From Klebsormidium nitens (taxonomy: Eukaryota > Streptophyta > Klebsormidiophyceae > Klebsormidiales > Klebsormidiaceae), in contig DF237120.1 in the NCBI GenBank assembly GCA_000708835.1, positions 62,001-126,000 on the forward strand: a DNA stretch of 64,000 nt, given 5' to 3'. Below are positions 1-11,695 of this stretch, one piece after another. Position 1 is the stretch's first letter. The number at the start of each line of letters is the position of its first letter. The position numbers were made by a program, and so were the translations under genes. The notes below the pieces were generated by a model. The model made no database searches. It was given only the letters and a program-made list of their open reading frames with translations, and had not been told where the DNA came from.

Positions 1-1060
1 TTCGGTAGTTTCGTTTTCCAACAGCTGTTCCGAACCGTTTCGCTGCGTCATAACCTCATGGGCCTGCAATAATTCTCAAGAGCCATCTCATATGGACGTC
101 AAGAAGCTCTGCATGGCCGCATCTCGCACTGAACGCTGCCTAAAAACTCGGACCCCGTTTTCACACCCGTTTCTCTGCAGCCGAACGATAGCGGACAACG
201 ATCTTTTGCGTTTGTCTTGAGGTTAACTAGCGCTCTCTCAGAACCTTCGGAAAGATTGAAGTAAGATGGGGATGGCAGCTTCTTCGCGCATTCGCGGTTT
301 TTGCGCTTTCTGCGTTTCTTGGGCTTGCGCTTTTTGAGAGCTGCAACCAGGGGACAAAGTATTTGAAAGGGGACAGATCTGTGTGGAGCTTCAGAGGATG
401 TTGATTAAAGCTGCTGAAACCTCGCAGTCCAAAACGCAGTCAAAGAGTCAACGTTGTCGGATGCATGAAGCAGTGTACTCTCCTCGAACGTACAAACCCC
501 GCCAGTCAGCCGATCGTGTTTGGAGTGTGCGATGACGTGACGTCTATGACCCAACGGAGCCCGTTATTCGGCAGATTCGTTTTTAAACAGCTGTTCCGAA
601 CCGGTTCGATGCGTCAAAACCCGGGCCCGGGGCCTCTCATCATTCTTGGCATCTCATAGACGTCAGAAGAGAAGTGATTGCAGCGTCTTTTGCGCTTTTG
701 GGCTTGAGCGATTTCGGAGCTGCAGCTTAGATCCGAGGGCAGCGTCAAAGGACTGGTAAAAGATGCTGAAACTTCGCAGTCAAAAAGTCAGCTGCAGCCG
801 TGCGGGTGCGCATCAAGCACCATACTCTTTTCCAAGCGCACCTGCAGTCAAGATTGAAATGTGCGATGTGACTTCCGTGACCCACCGAACCGGAGCCCCT
901 TGTTCGGCGGTTTCGGTTTTGAAGACCTGTTTCGAAACGGTTTGAAAGCATTTATAACCTCAGGCTAGGGCCTGCTAGGATTCTAGGCATGCATCTCGTA
1001 TGGACGTCAAACTGCCCGGATTGGCCGCATCTCGCCCTGAACGTTGGCTTCGCAGTTTGG
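1..1060. repeat. Diverged tandem repeat at the left edge, three copies
   Basis: Three related blocks run in the same direction: about 1-105, 524-668 and 860-1010. Each carries a segment like 'CAGCTGTTCCGAACCG' followed by a cytosine/guanine-rich stretch and then 'CATCTC-TA-GACGTCA'. The parts before them also match (about 299-453 with 683-795, sharing 'GCTGCTGAAACCTCGCAGTC'-like sequence), and so do the parts after them ('GGCCGCATCTCGC' at about 114 and 1023). The copies are strongly diverged and spaced about 335 and 530 bp apart, so the unit length is not constant. No open frame is shared between copies, so I read this as decayed non-coding repeat. Confidence 0.7.
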
Positions 1061-1243
1061 GCTGGCTTCGAAAGGCAGGCGTTCTCTGATCTGACTCGAC
1101 CCGAGTCCCTTTTTGCCTTCGGCTGCGCCCGGGCCCCGAACCCTTTACCGTCAGTAAAAAGCTTCAATGTCAACCTGCGTCCGTGAGTTCTGATGGCGTG
1201 ACAGCAAGCCCCCTCGCGCGCGCACAGGAACGATTGGGCTAGC

Positions 1244-1400
1244 GCTGCTAACCAGGCTGAAACGAAACCACAAGTTAATTGAGTCTCAGGTTATTGGACA
1301 ATAAGTTAAACATCCACGCCTTCACCTTGTGTGAATTTTAAAGGGCTGGTTACCGCCCAAGTCTGGTTTCCCGTACTGATAACCACTTCTTAACCAGCCC
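1244..1400 (+). mobile_element. MITE-like element, copy 1
   Basis: This copy begins with GCTGCTAACCAGGCTG and ends with TTAACCAGCCC. It contains the family words 'TTATTGGACA' and 'CGCCCAAGTCTGG'. It matches the elements at 3852-3985 (same strand) and 7626-7756 (opposite strand). The family is short, has no coding capacity and contains internal inverted repeats, which fits a non-autonomous DNA element. I did not find a clear target-site duplication. Confidence 0.5.
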
Positions 1401-2744
1401 ATAGCCAGCCCATGACCCTATATGGGTTAAATGGCCAGAAATACCTGGGCGCTTGCCCGGTTTCCGGCTCCTCTTGCGTCTACTTCCGCTCGCGCAAGCT
1501 TGCAACTTGTGGTGAAAGATACTGCACACACCGAAACATATGGAGGAAGAACAGTCGTACGTCAGCTTTTGGAAGTTCGGGAGGGGTTTTTGACCACACA
1601 TTCAGCGGTTTAAATTGCTCGTACTACGCTCATACTGTTCTATCTGGTTTATGAACGTTTAGAGATCCAACTGTGGAAGCAAACCGCAAAGTTTCAAGCA
1701 CACAACCATCTGTAACTCAAGCCTCTCTAGAATCGAGTAGTTGACTCTTTTCGATAAGAGGGGATTGGCTATACTGTGAAGGACCTTCTATTCGCAGCTT
1801 TCAGTTGAAGCGATAGCGGCAGCTGCTTTTGACTCTATCTCACTGCGCATTGAGTGCGGGGGCAATGAGTGCGCCGGAGTCTTGGACAGCTGTACAGAGA
1901 ATAGCAGCTAGCTCCTCGCCGTCAAACTCGCTGACGTACAGCTGATGTCAGCAGCTTGGAAAACGACTTCGTAGTCACTGTCAACGCGACGCGGTTTGCG
2001 GTTTTCGTGATCGACGTGGCGCCTCGAGCGATTTGACCATCATCATTTGGACGTACAGTGGGTTTGATGTGACTTGCACCATTGGCTCGTGCAGGAGTAA
2101 GGCAGAAGGGGAGAGTCTCCGTCAGAAAGGGAGTTCTGTGCCATCTTTGATAGTCAGAAAACAAAATCTTGTGTAAACTTCGCGAAGAGGCAGGATCTAC
2201 TGTACCAATCAATTCTGGGATTTTGCGGACGTACCATGTAGAGACTCTCAAGACGCTCGAGATGAGCATGCGATTCCCTCCTACCAGGGGGCCAATCACG
2301 CTAGCTGAGAGCAAGGGCGGGCTCCCCCCCGATAAAGTATGCGAGGAAGAAGACGCTACACCTGCGCTCGCGACAATAAGACAACGCAAAGGAAGAAGAC
2401 TTCGCTTTCACTAGCTAGGTGTACCTTATTACACTCAATGTATCGTCTGGTCTTAATTTGTTTCGTTTTGCGTCCTTGTCAGTAAGCCGTCGTGACTTGC
2501 TCGTAATCTGTCTCACTTGTTTTACTCGCAGGTCGGCCTGGCTCCTTGTTGTTCATTTCAGACGACAAAAGCGCCAACGCACCAACGTTTTGATCAACTC
2601 GCTCCATATTTCGTTTACCTTGGATATACCGTTTGGACCGTTGTGGTTGTTTCCTCTCTGTCAGGTACTCGACGCCCTGTTTGCCATTAAATCCACAACA
2701 GCCACTTTACTACTGCGGCAAGACTGTCCCCATAGCTGTCTCCC

Positions 2745-3200
2745 GTTCCGTTTCCGCTTCCGGGCTCACTCCGGTTCTGTTCTTCTACTAGGTACGGCAT
2801 GCTGCGGATGGGCTTGCCGCCTCCTTCTCCATCCACAATCAACAATATTCACTTTCTTCCTGCGGCAAGACTATAAGCTCAGAAGTACGTCCCGCTCGAT
2901 TTCCGCTTCCGTTGTATATTCCAGTCCCGTGCTTCCGAGTCTGCAAGTCTTTCTTGCTAGTACGAACATGGGCCTGGCGCCCTGCTTTTGCTTCACAGTC
3001 GAAAACACCGCTACTTCATCCAGAGCGCAGCTTCCGCGTAATACCGTTTCCGGCCTGATTCTGCTTCTGTACTTCCGCCAGGTATTCCGCGGCAGTGCGG
3101 ATGGGCCTGGCGCCCTGCTCGGCGTTCAACTAGACCAACCCAAAAGGTACGTTCCGCTTGTGTTTCATCTCCGGTCTCATTTTGGTTCCGTCCTTTTGCA
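2745..3200 (+). repeat. Diverged tandem repeat, unit about 147 bp, four copies
   Basis: A pyrimidine-rich block ('TTTCCGCTTCCG' or similar) followed by 'GATGGGCCTGGCGCCCTG' or a close variant recurs. Block starts are near 2745, 2890, 3040 and 3148, and the GGGC-TGGCGCC word is at about 2812, 2970 and 3102. An open frame of 290 codons (2419-3291, +) crosses the array, but its product is only a translation of the repeat and resembles no family I know. The frame is therefore probably open by chance. Confidence 0.55.
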
Positions 3201-3299
3201 AGGACGTACTCATCAGGCCTTGACCCGATTCCAAGTGGCTCCTGGTTTCCGCTGCGGGGCCGGTTTAACGCTTCGCTTTCGATACTTGTAGGAGGACAT

Positions 3300-3851
3300 C
3301 GACTTCTGCCTAAAGTCGTACGGATGCAGGCCCCAAAAGTACATAGAGTGACTTTCTTATCGGCCCCTGTTTCTCCCCGTTTCACTTCTAACAACCTTTT
3401 GCATTTGTAATCAGAGGTCTGACATCACATTCTCAGCGCTTCATGAGGGCGTCTCGCCACGTGGCTGACCAAGACGCAGCCATAGGTCCGTGATAGGATC
3501 CTCTGAGCTCTTCGTGGCACGTGCTGTTTTCAGCGACCGTCAGAGCGGAACGTCAGCGAGTTGGTTGCGCCGGGAACAAGTGGTCCCCTGACATTCTGAA
3601 AGTGAGCGTGGGCTCGTGCTGGAAAATCCGCAGCAGCTGTGGTAGACGGTTCGCGGTTTAAACCCTCACGTACTGTATACTGAGCGGTGAGTTATGTACA
3701 TCAAGAATGATCTTCGCAAAACCTTAATTGTCCGGTTTGTATACATCGAAGTACACAAACGAAGTCGATCGGTCGTTCTGTCCGACTCGACGTTTCCCTG
3801 GCTGCCCTGACGCTGGCCGAAATGTCCACAGCGGTTTCACAGGAAGTTTTG
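3300..3851. other. Intergenic stretch, nothing recognised
   Basis: No coding frame, RNA gene or clear repeat is visible between the 147-bp repeats and the second MITE-like element. Confidence 0.5.
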
Positions 3852-3985
3852 GCTGCTAACCAGGCTGGTAACCAGACTTGGGCGTTGGGTTATTGGACAG
3901 CTTACCGGGGCTTCAACCTTGTTCCGAGGCTGTTTAACGCCCAAGTCTGGCTACTGGACAGATAACCAGATTTTAACCTGCCCAG
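3852..3985 (+). mobile_element. MITE-like element, copy 2, with perfect internal arms
   Basis: This is the best-preserved member of the family. It opens with GCTGCTAACCAGGCTGG and closes with TTTTAACCTGCCCAG. CCAGACTTGGGCGTT at 3872-3886 is perfectly complementary to AACGCCCAAGTCTGG at 3936-3950, so the element can fold into a hairpin with 15-bp arms. It has no coding frame. The relation to copies 1 and 3 is seen directly; the class (non-autonomous DNA transposon or foldback element) is inference. Confidence 0.55.
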
Positions 3986-5873
3986 AACCGTCCTTGGTTA
4001 AGGGCCAAAAAATCCTGTGTTTCATTGATGTCAGACCTCAATAGCGGGCATGCGCTACCTGACGTCATCTCTCAGCCATCTCGATTGTGCATAAACGATT
4101 ACTAACAACAGAAGCAAAGTATGCAACGAAATAAGAGACGACGCAAAGGTCAATTAGCTATTCCGCAACAACCGGTTCGGCATCGCCCACTGCCCCTTCT
4201 CCAAACTACGACTGGCCTCCACGGGTTTGTTTGTTTGCGTGCTTTGATCTTTTCACCCCTTTTGTTATTTACTAAGCGAGACGGTGGACTAGTACCATTG
4301 AACGAAAGCAGCTTTAGATCCTCGTTGCGGCCCTGCATTCACTTCTAAAGAGCTTCGGTGCAAGCCTACGCTGATACGGGTGTTTACCCACGTGGCCCTT
4401 CAAGCCTTACACATCCTTTGCTTTTTTCGGGTCGCTGCGGTTTGGACCAACGCATGCCCTTTCGAGCGACCCGTCGGGGGGGACCCTCCCCTAGTAGGTC
4501 GCCCGAAACGGAAAGCCGGACCCTAGACGCCCTGTTTCAGACTTTTCAGGCGCCTCGTGAGCCGGGAAAATAGCCTAAATTCGAGTGCTCGTCTCGTCGC
4601 AGACGTGGTTAGGCAATTTACTGCACCGTCGGCCTGGGCTCTGAAATACTACGCCGGCATGCTCGTCGCAAAGACACCACTTGCTTCTTTAGAAAGCAAC
4701 GGACAGTCGATGGGAGGCTGCAGCTTCACATGGTTCCCGAGCCTGGCTATTATTTCGAGATTGCTTTCGAGTGTGGAACCGATCGAGACAAAATGGTGAC
4801 CCGGGCAAAAGCTAGCAAGTCTCCTCTGCATGGACGTGGTTGCACGACGGTGAGATCGACATTTGAATCTTCCATTCAATAGCAGACGGCCGCCCGCCGA
4901 TGTCACAGTGGTCTGCAAACCCGAATCAGATCCCAAACCCGAATCGTTCATCAGTAGCCACTTTGCTGACGTCATACTACGTGGGAGCGGAGTCAAGGAG
5001 AATCAGTAATTTCGGGCCACTGCGGCCGCCCGCCGGGGATGCTGCTGGAGGGCTGCCGTGGCAAGGTTCAGGGTTTTGACCGGCCGGGCTTCACCTCCCG
5101 AATGATTGGTTTAATTTAACGAACCAGACGAACCCGGTAGCCCAGGGTTTCAACTTTCGCCCCTAAACCCCGCCAGGTCAGCCCTTCCCGGCACCCGGGC
5201 CGGTCCCAGAGTTAGTACTAACTCTCCTAGACCCCGCTCTTGAGGTCAAGACTCAATCCGGGATCCCTCTGACAATGTGACGACATCTAGGATTTAAAAA
5301 GGGGTGGGAAGATTCAGTGCCAGTCTTTGAGAACCAATGCCGCGCAATACCTACGAGTCCACCATGTGCCAGAGGGTCCCCATCCCCAGCTCTGAAAGTC
5401 CTGACACAGTACGTTAGGAAACGGTGCGCAATGCGTCATCATTCATGGCGAATCCAAGTTCCAACTTCCTGTTCGTCTTTTCTGCGGGCGCCGCACTGTC
5501 GTTGCTGCGCCTGTCGCGTGGTGCGCCCTAGAGTCTGCTGGCTCCGCACCAGCTGTTCCTGCTGCTCTGCTGCTCTTCTCGCGGTTCCCTGTAGACGCAC
5601 AAGCAGCACAGCAGCTCCGCTTAATTGTGGGAGTCGCCCCTAACAAAGCTGGCGGACCTGGCCGAAACCTGCTGAAATCACCATCAGGACTTTGCAAAAA
5701 GACGTTCGAGTGCCCTGCGCACGGCCCTGCCACGGTAGGGCGGCAAAGTGCCGCATTGCTGTTGTAGCTGCTGGTTAACAGGCTGGAGAGTTGCATTTCA
5801 GCAACCGACAAGGTGACTAGGTTCGTAAGTATTGTGCAACGACAGTTGCAACCGTGTATTATAGTCCGGTCAG
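3986..5873. other. Upstream region of the scramblase gene; no supported gene
   Basis: Several short open frames occur here but none resembles a known protein. Two TGACGTCA octamers lie at 4060-4067 and 4967-4974. The part from about 5300 to 5873 is likely the promoter and 5' untranslated region of the next gene. It contains a short open frame starting at 5445 that ends before the main start and could be an upstream ORF, but I have no support beyond its position. Confidence 0.4.
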
Positions 5874-8800
5874 ATGGAGCCCAACCAGGGGGCCGCAGGG
5901 TATCCATACCAACAGCCAGGCTATCCTCAACAGCAACAGACGTATCCACCTCATCCAGGGTACCCGCAGCAACCGGCAGGATATGCCCCACAACCGGCAG
6001 GTTATCCCCCCCAACCCGCGAGTTATCCCCAGCAGCCGGCAGATTATGCCCAGCAGCCGGGAGGTTATGCCCAGCAGCCGGGAGGTTATGACCAGCAACC
6101 AGCAGGGTATCCGCCGCAACAAGCGGGATATCCCCCTCACCAAGCAGGTTACCCACCTCAGCAAGCCGGAATCTACCCGCCACAACAACCAGGGTATCCC
6201 CCCTACAATGGCAATGCCCCCCTGATGCAAGCTCCCCCCATTCAGGTGCATTTACTTTTCTGCTCTCACTTTGCTTTTGCAGCAGTTTGCATTGTTGGCT
6301 CCTGTCCAAACAAAGTGCTAAAGGAACGGCTTGGATAACAGAAGTGTGATTGGAGGCTCATTTGGGCCTGGCAGCTAGTGATCTCTTGCTTTGTCGAAGG
6401 CAATGTAGGTATTCTAGTGTTGGGGGCTCTTTTCTTCATGCAGAGATTTGCACTTGGCTTGCTTGGTTCCTTGAAGACCTACTACAAACCAGCAGATGCT
6501 TTCTTGACTTGTGTTCGATTTCTAGGCCTTCATGTGCTGCCCTTGGATCTTTCAAGACTGCTCAATTGAGTTTTCATTTGCCATGAATCTGCTCTTGAAG
6601 CCCTCTATTCCTCAGCTCCACTGAGCTTTCAGTACACCATCACGATCTTGATCTGAGCAATTTACTGAAGGAATAATTGTGGTGAACTTTCTTGCGAGGG
6701 ACTTGCTTAAATCCACAACTATATCCCCAATCAGCTCGTTGAGATCATGCAACGCAATCCACCCTTCTCGGAACCTGTTTTTCGGCATTGTAATGAGACA
6801 CGACAACCATATGCGTGAGTTGCTTCAATACGATTCTTCTTTGCCCCCTTTGGGATGATGATCACGAGACTGATTGATGCCCTGCCCGGTGTCGGCATTA
6901 TCAGGGATCCCTCTCACAATCTTGATTGGAGTGCGCCACTGAAGGTATTGTTCCAAGCTAGGACTCTAAATGAGCTCAGTGTAATACAACTGTTTGCTTT
7001 TTACCCCCTCCTTCAGGTGATGACCACAGACTGGATAGGCTCCCCAGGTATTTTATCCGCTAGGAGTCCCAATGCTTGCTCAAGGGATGCGCTTAACGTG
7101 ATAGACCTTCACTTAATCAGCTCTTTAAAAATCAAGATCTTCTCTCCCCACCCCTCAGATGATGACATCGAGACTGGATGCGCTTCCCGGCGTCGTCATT
7201 CGGCAGGAGTCTCAGTGGCTCGAGATGATCGCCCAACTTGCGCTCGATCTCCCCTACGAGGCGGCCAACAAGTACAAGGTCGCTCCGCTGCCACCTGGCA
7301 GGCGCGCGGCGCGCGACCACCTGCAGACTCCTGACAGGTGGCGCTTCCGAACTTTAGTACAAACTTGGACATTGGAGTGCAGTGTTGTTTGGATCAGCAT
7401 CGTAGAGAAGTGCCGGTGTGCAATTTAGCTCCTCAATAAACTCTAGAACCAGGCTCACTTGAAAAGGTTCAATAAATTGAAAGCTAGGGGGCCTGGGTAT
7501 TGCAGCCCAAAGCGAAGGTTGCTCAAAGACTGTCTTTGAAAACCCAATGCTGGAAGGACCCTGTGGTTTAAGCACAGCGTCCTGAAGAAGCACATGGATT
7601 CTCGGCGGTTAAATTAGTTGTTTACGGGCTGGTTCAAAGCTGGTTGATTGTCCAATAACCAGACTCAAGCGGTAACCATGCTTTTAGCATGGCTATAACG
7701 AGGTTATTGGTCAAAGAACCACACTGAACTCTGGTTATCAAACCTGTTTAGCAGCCATACCTTCCTGTGAAGCAGACTTGCAGCATTTCAAACATACTTA
7801 GTGGCCTCGATGAATAGTGCGCAACACGCGGCTGCTTTCCTGTAACGTCCCTCTTGCCCCCATAGAACTCAGCACCAGCGACTCATAGATCAGGGACATA
7901 ATAGGTTTTTCCACGTAGACCTTTGACTGTAGAGTCGTCCCTTTAAGATTTTTGGCTCGTAACTTTTTGACCTATAGGTCTTGTCTCAAGTAACTTCTGA
8001 ATCAGTTTGATTCCTTGACAGGTGGCGCCCGAAGGGCGAGGAGCTCGAGGCCCTCCCCACCCTGATGCGCGTTGAGGAAGACTCCGGCTGTTGCACCCGG
8101 TGCCTCTTCACCTGCTTGGGGTGCGCAAACCTGAGGCCGCTCAAGCTACACTTTCTGGAGGGGGGGGGCGAGAGCTACACGGTTCAGCGGCCGTTCCGCA
8201 TGGGTGGCGGATGTTGCTGCCCGCTCGAGATGACGATGACGCGCGGGCCGGAGGTGCTCGGGAAGGTGCTGGAGGACTGCAACCCGTTCTGCGGCCCGCG
8301 GTAAGCCGCAGGGGAAAATTCCCATCATAGTTGGTACTTCCTCCTTAAACGTTTCTTTAAAACGCCTCTTTGCGTGGGCCGGACGTGCGTGGGAAGGTGC
8401 TGGACGATTGCAACCCATTCTGCGGCCTGCGGTGCGTGCTTAAAAAGCATTCTAGTTGTCACCTTGTACTTAAAAGCCTTTCTTTGTGGCTGCAGTTTCT
8501 GATTAACTCAACGTTTTTGAAAGACCTCTTGTGCCACATGTGCTGAGAAGGATGTTAAAGGACAGCAACCAGTTCTGCGGCCCGCGGTATGTGCGACATA
8601 ATGAATCTCGATTCTAGTTGTCACCTCTTTCACAAACCCCGTCTTTTTGGTTGTAGCTTCCTTTCAAGGTAGCTTCGTCTTTGACCGCTATGTTGTGAAA
8701 ACGCCCTCTTGCACGGGCCGGAGTGCTCAAGAAGGTGCTGGAAAGTTGCAACCCGTTTTGCGGGTCCTGATGAGTGCGGCACGACGAGCTCCCGACTCTA

Positions 8801-10629
8801 GTGTGTTATTGCTCTTGAATCTAAGAGCAATCCGTATTTGAGCTGCAGCTAACTTTCTAAAAACGCCTCATCTTATCTGTTGCCCTGTGATTCTGGACCA
8901 GTGCCTCATCGACTGGCTGACGACGTTTTTCTCCCAATAGTGGTTGCAATAGCTATTGGCATCGCCTTTCGCTTCTTCTTTCTTTTTGAGCACTGAAATG
9001 TTTTCTGAAGCTTTTGTCCAAACTTACAATCCAGCCCTGAATCCAGACATGTTTTCTTGACAACAAAGTCACTCCGACATCTGGTAATCAGCCAGCAGCC
9101 TGAGTTGCTGAAGTGATGTTTGTCTTCCCAGACACGCAATGGTTGAGCTTAAGACTTGAATCCTGTATGCCATTCGCAGTTGCTACCAGTGCTGCTTCCT
9201 AACAACCAGGCAACCGCCCAGCGTGGCCCGAGACGTTCTCGATGTAAACCCGGTTAGAGTGTATCTGTAGCGATGTAAACCCTTCGACGTCAAAGCAAAG
9301 CCGTCCCCCACTTGTAGTCGCTGCCAGTGCTGCTTCCCAGGAAATGTTTACAAAGTTTTGAGGGCGCGGTCGCTCGATTCTGTTCTTGCCTCGCACATCC
9401 AAATCTACCCTTGAAAGTCGAAACCTGAACCCAAAACTCGGTAACCCCGAACTCGCAGTTGCTGCCAGTACTGCTTCCTGTGGACGTGTTACACCAATGT
9501 CCTCACCGGCCGCCCCCCCAGCCTGACCCACAAGTACACGCTCCGCGTCGGCATGGCCTGCTGCGGCCGCGTCAACAACTGCTGCGGCGCCACGTGTCTC
9601 AAGGATGACCTCATCATTGACGTGCTGGACAAGGAGGGCAAGCTGGTCGCGACCATCCAGAAGACGTATGCGCCGTCCAATGATTGTAGCGCGTTCTGCC
9701 GCTGCCTCGGGCAGTTCAGGTGGGTTTGTCCGAACGAGAATCGTCCAGTTTTGTACAATAACAAGCCTTTTCTGGCGGGACTTTTCAGATTCGTTGTTTT
9801 GCCGAGGAAAAGCTATTTAAGATGCTATTCTTAGGTTTTTTGTTGAGGGAGAGATACTGATGTGCGCGGCGAAAGCGGCGATTACGTTGCTGGGTTTAGG
9901 TTCATGTAAAGGACATCCTTCCGGACAGGGACGTGCTTGGCTCCAAGGTTACGGCAGTACTTAAGGAAGCGTGACGTCAGCCTGGGGGATAAGGGTCCTG
10001 TAGACCCTCTTCTACTACTGGAGTTGATAGACGTGTTCATTACGAAAGCCCAAACCGATGCTTGGGCCAAGACAGATTCACCGCCAAAAAGGGTTCACTT
10101 TTCTAAGAGGCTTGCTTGATTCGGCTTTACTTCGTCATCTAGTATGAGTGTGCTTGATTGTGGGATCTTACGTTGTATCCGTTCAACCCGGATTATACGT
10201 TCGTCTCGAGTTTTTAATAACCAGCATCTGATATGTGCTGCCTCAGATTCCAACCTACCCTATTCCGAGGAATCCGGCGTTCTTTTCAGAAATGTTGGGT
10301 CCACGATTGGCGCCTTTAGCAAAGATTGCCGAGTTCGATGGCTCAGTTTGTCCCGTGATCATTGTCTCATGAGCAGCGGGTTGACAATCTACTGTGGTGA
10401 TGTCATCACAGAGGTGCGGATGACATTCCGGACGAGTAATCGATTGGCAGAAGTTTCTGGTAAACTAAATATTTTACCTCGTGTTGCATGCAGTAACTTC
10501 ATCGTCGAGTTTCCGCCGGATGCCACCGAAACGGATCGGGCCATGCTGCTGGCCGCTATTTTCTCGATAGACTACCAGCTCTTTGAGAAGACCGGGAACG
10601 AGAACAACAACAACTCAAGCAACAGCTAA
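5874..10629 (+). CDS. Phospholipid scramblase-like protein, 5 exons, 408 aa
   Basis: Model: 5874-6245, 7159-7337, 8022-8300, 9459-9719, 10494-10629; all junctions are GT-AG and phases agree. Residues 1-124 are a Pro/Gly/Tyr/Gln tract of short GYPPQQ-type repeats. Exon 3 adds cysteine clusters ([26 protein letters not shown]) and exon 4 adds [10 protein letters not shown] and [14 protein letters not shown]. The last exon carries [10 protein letters not shown] and a hydrophobic helix ([16 protein letters not shown], about 381-395), as at the C-terminal end of scramblases, then an Asn/Ser tail. Known: the family moves phospholipids across the bilayer in a Ca2+-dependent way, and many members have a Pro-rich N-terminus and acylated cysteines. 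Inferred: a membrane-anchored protein with a similar role. Its length is near that of animal PLSCRs. Introns 1, 3 and the start of intron 3 carry decayed copies of the exon edges. The start is the first in-frame ATG before the repeat tract. Confidence 0.82.
6847..7211 (+). repeat. Three tandem copies of the exon 2 start (scramblase)
   Basis: The real acceptor and exon 2 start (from 7151; CAG then ATGATGACATCGAGACTG) is preceded by two degenerate copies in intron 1. They lie at about 6847-6915 (ATGATCACGAGACTG, GATGCCCTGCCCGGTGTCGG) and about 7001-7070 (pyrimidine tract, CAG, GTGATGACCACAGACTGG). The exon-like parts are spaced 162 and 142 bp apart. The second copy keeps a usable-looking acceptor. 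Neither keeps the reading frame far. Confidence 0.8.
7328..8029 (+). repeat. Direct repeat marking both ends of scramblase intron 2
   Basis: TGACAGGTGGCGC at about 7332-7344 spans the donor (CAG|GT), and the same 13 bases at about 8016-8028 span the acceptor (CAG|GTGG). The intron therefore begins and ends inside the same AGGT-containing word. This is the pattern expected when an intron arises by tandem duplication of exonic sequence around an AGGT site. That mechanism is known; its use here is inference. Confidence 0.6.
7626..7756 (-). mobile_element. MITE-like element, copy 3, inside scramblase intron 2
   Basis: The reverse complement starts with GGCTGCTAAACAGG, continues through AATAACC and 'GAGTCTGGTTATTGGACA', and ends TTGAACCAGCCCG. 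It therefore matches copies 1 and 2 in opposite orientation. It sits in the intron between the two TGACAGGTGGCGC repeats. Confidence 0.5.
8256..8775 (+). repeat. Four tandem copies of the exon 3 end (scramblase)
   Basis: The real exon 3 end and donor are at 8256-8306 (GTGCTGGAGGACTGCAACC then CTGCGGCCCGCG|GTAAG). Three degenerate copies follow in intron 3. They end at about 8432 (CTGCGGCCTGCG|GTGCGT), 8587 (CTGCGGCCCGCG|GTATGT) and 8770 (TTTTGCGGGTCCTGATGAG). The first two still have donor-like GT sites and the last has lost it. After each of copies two and three the intron also matches ('ATTCTAGTTGTCACCT'). Spacing is about 132, 155 and 180 bp. Confidence 0.85.
9170..9485 (+). repeat. Three tandem copies of the exon 4 start (scramblase)
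   Basis: The real acceptor and exon start at 9457-9480 (GCAG then TTGCTGCCAGTACTGCTTCC) has two older copies upstream. One is at 9177-9202 (GCAG, TTGCTACCAGTGCTGCTTCC) and one at 9315-9338 (TAG, TCGCTGCCAGTGCTGCTTCC). Exon-like starts are at 9180, 9318 and 9459, so the spacing is 138 and 141 bp. Both upstream copies keep an AG acceptor. Confidence 0.85.
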
Positions 10630-11695
10630 ATGGCTCCTGAGTATGGCCCTATTTGGAAGGAGATGTCTTCGACCTGAGATAGGAGGTATTTGAGTATGGT
10701 GGTTCGCTAAAGCAGAACCCTTAATGACGTTCTTAGCCTTCGAAAGCAAGGATTACTGAGCTTACCGTGTATGTACATACCGTACGACCAAGGTATGATT
10801 CCGAATAGATAGATAATGATTTGCGTTCGGAAAGTTGGAAATTTCGGATAAGCAGTCGGATTTTGCTTTTTCGGAAAGTAGTTTTTAGCCCGTATGGATA
10901 TCGTGTACGTAATTTGTGCACTTGTGTCTCGAAACTAATTCAGTGAGTATCAACCACTGAAACCTCACAGGCTTCGTTTGTTTGTATTACTGTCAACTTA
11001 TACGCGACCGGACCGTCTCACCCAAGCTAGCTGATGATGATGGCCGGTGAGTTTGACACGAACGAATATACATATGATTTCATCTGATCCTAGCTAAGTG
11101 ATCGAATGAACTTGATCTCTGATTGGCCCGCGTTCAAATCTCGATCCGATCATTCTCGAGCTAGTTGACTATGATCGATGTTATGAAGCGATCATGACAT
11201 GCGGCGGCATCATTGCAAAGTCATATAGAGAGGCCAAAGCTGATATGAACCATGTCAACCGTTAACATGCATGCTTCAATCTGTCGACTTTAATATATGG
11301 CGGCATGTTTTCGGAACGCGTCCGACATGACTCGCTACAATGGGTTTGGATCGCAAACATTGTTGCTAATCATAGTATATAAGTGCCTGTCGACTCAGAA
11401 ATTAATGCATTGAATTGTTGGAACCACATCATCCGACATGCCACTGCGCTGGCAACGAGTCGAGTACGGCAGTCCGGTCCAGATCATCGTATGGCTTGCA
11501 AAAGTTTCAAGTGGGTGTCTTAGGCTACAGGATGGAAGACAACGGCCAAAGTACATTCATGTTCGAAGTTGCTCTGCTATGGTACATCGAGAAGCAAGTT
11601 GCCGGAGCTACCAAAATGAAGGTCTATGTAATACTGAAGCAGCTTACGATCAATCTGCTTCTTGCAATTTTTACAATCGGACCCGTTTTACATGA
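10630..11695. other. Region between convergent genes; no supported gene
   Basis: This interval holds the 3' flank of the scramblase gene and the 3' flank of the minus-strand membrane protein gene. A TATA-like word lies near 11371 and a 94-codon open frame follows at 11415-11699 (+). That product resembles nothing I know and the frame runs into the coding end of the opposite gene. I do not call it. Confidence 0.4.

Noticed and set aside
2419-3291. 290-codon open frame on the plus strand
   Set aside because: It is a translation of a 147-bp tandem repeat with biased composition and no family resemblance; the frame is probably open by chance.
5443-6309. 288-codon open frame on the minus strand
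   Set aside because: It is antisense to the 5' region and Pro/Gly/Tyr repeat exon of the scramblase gene. The repeat structure keeps several frames open, and the product is just the repeat read backwards.
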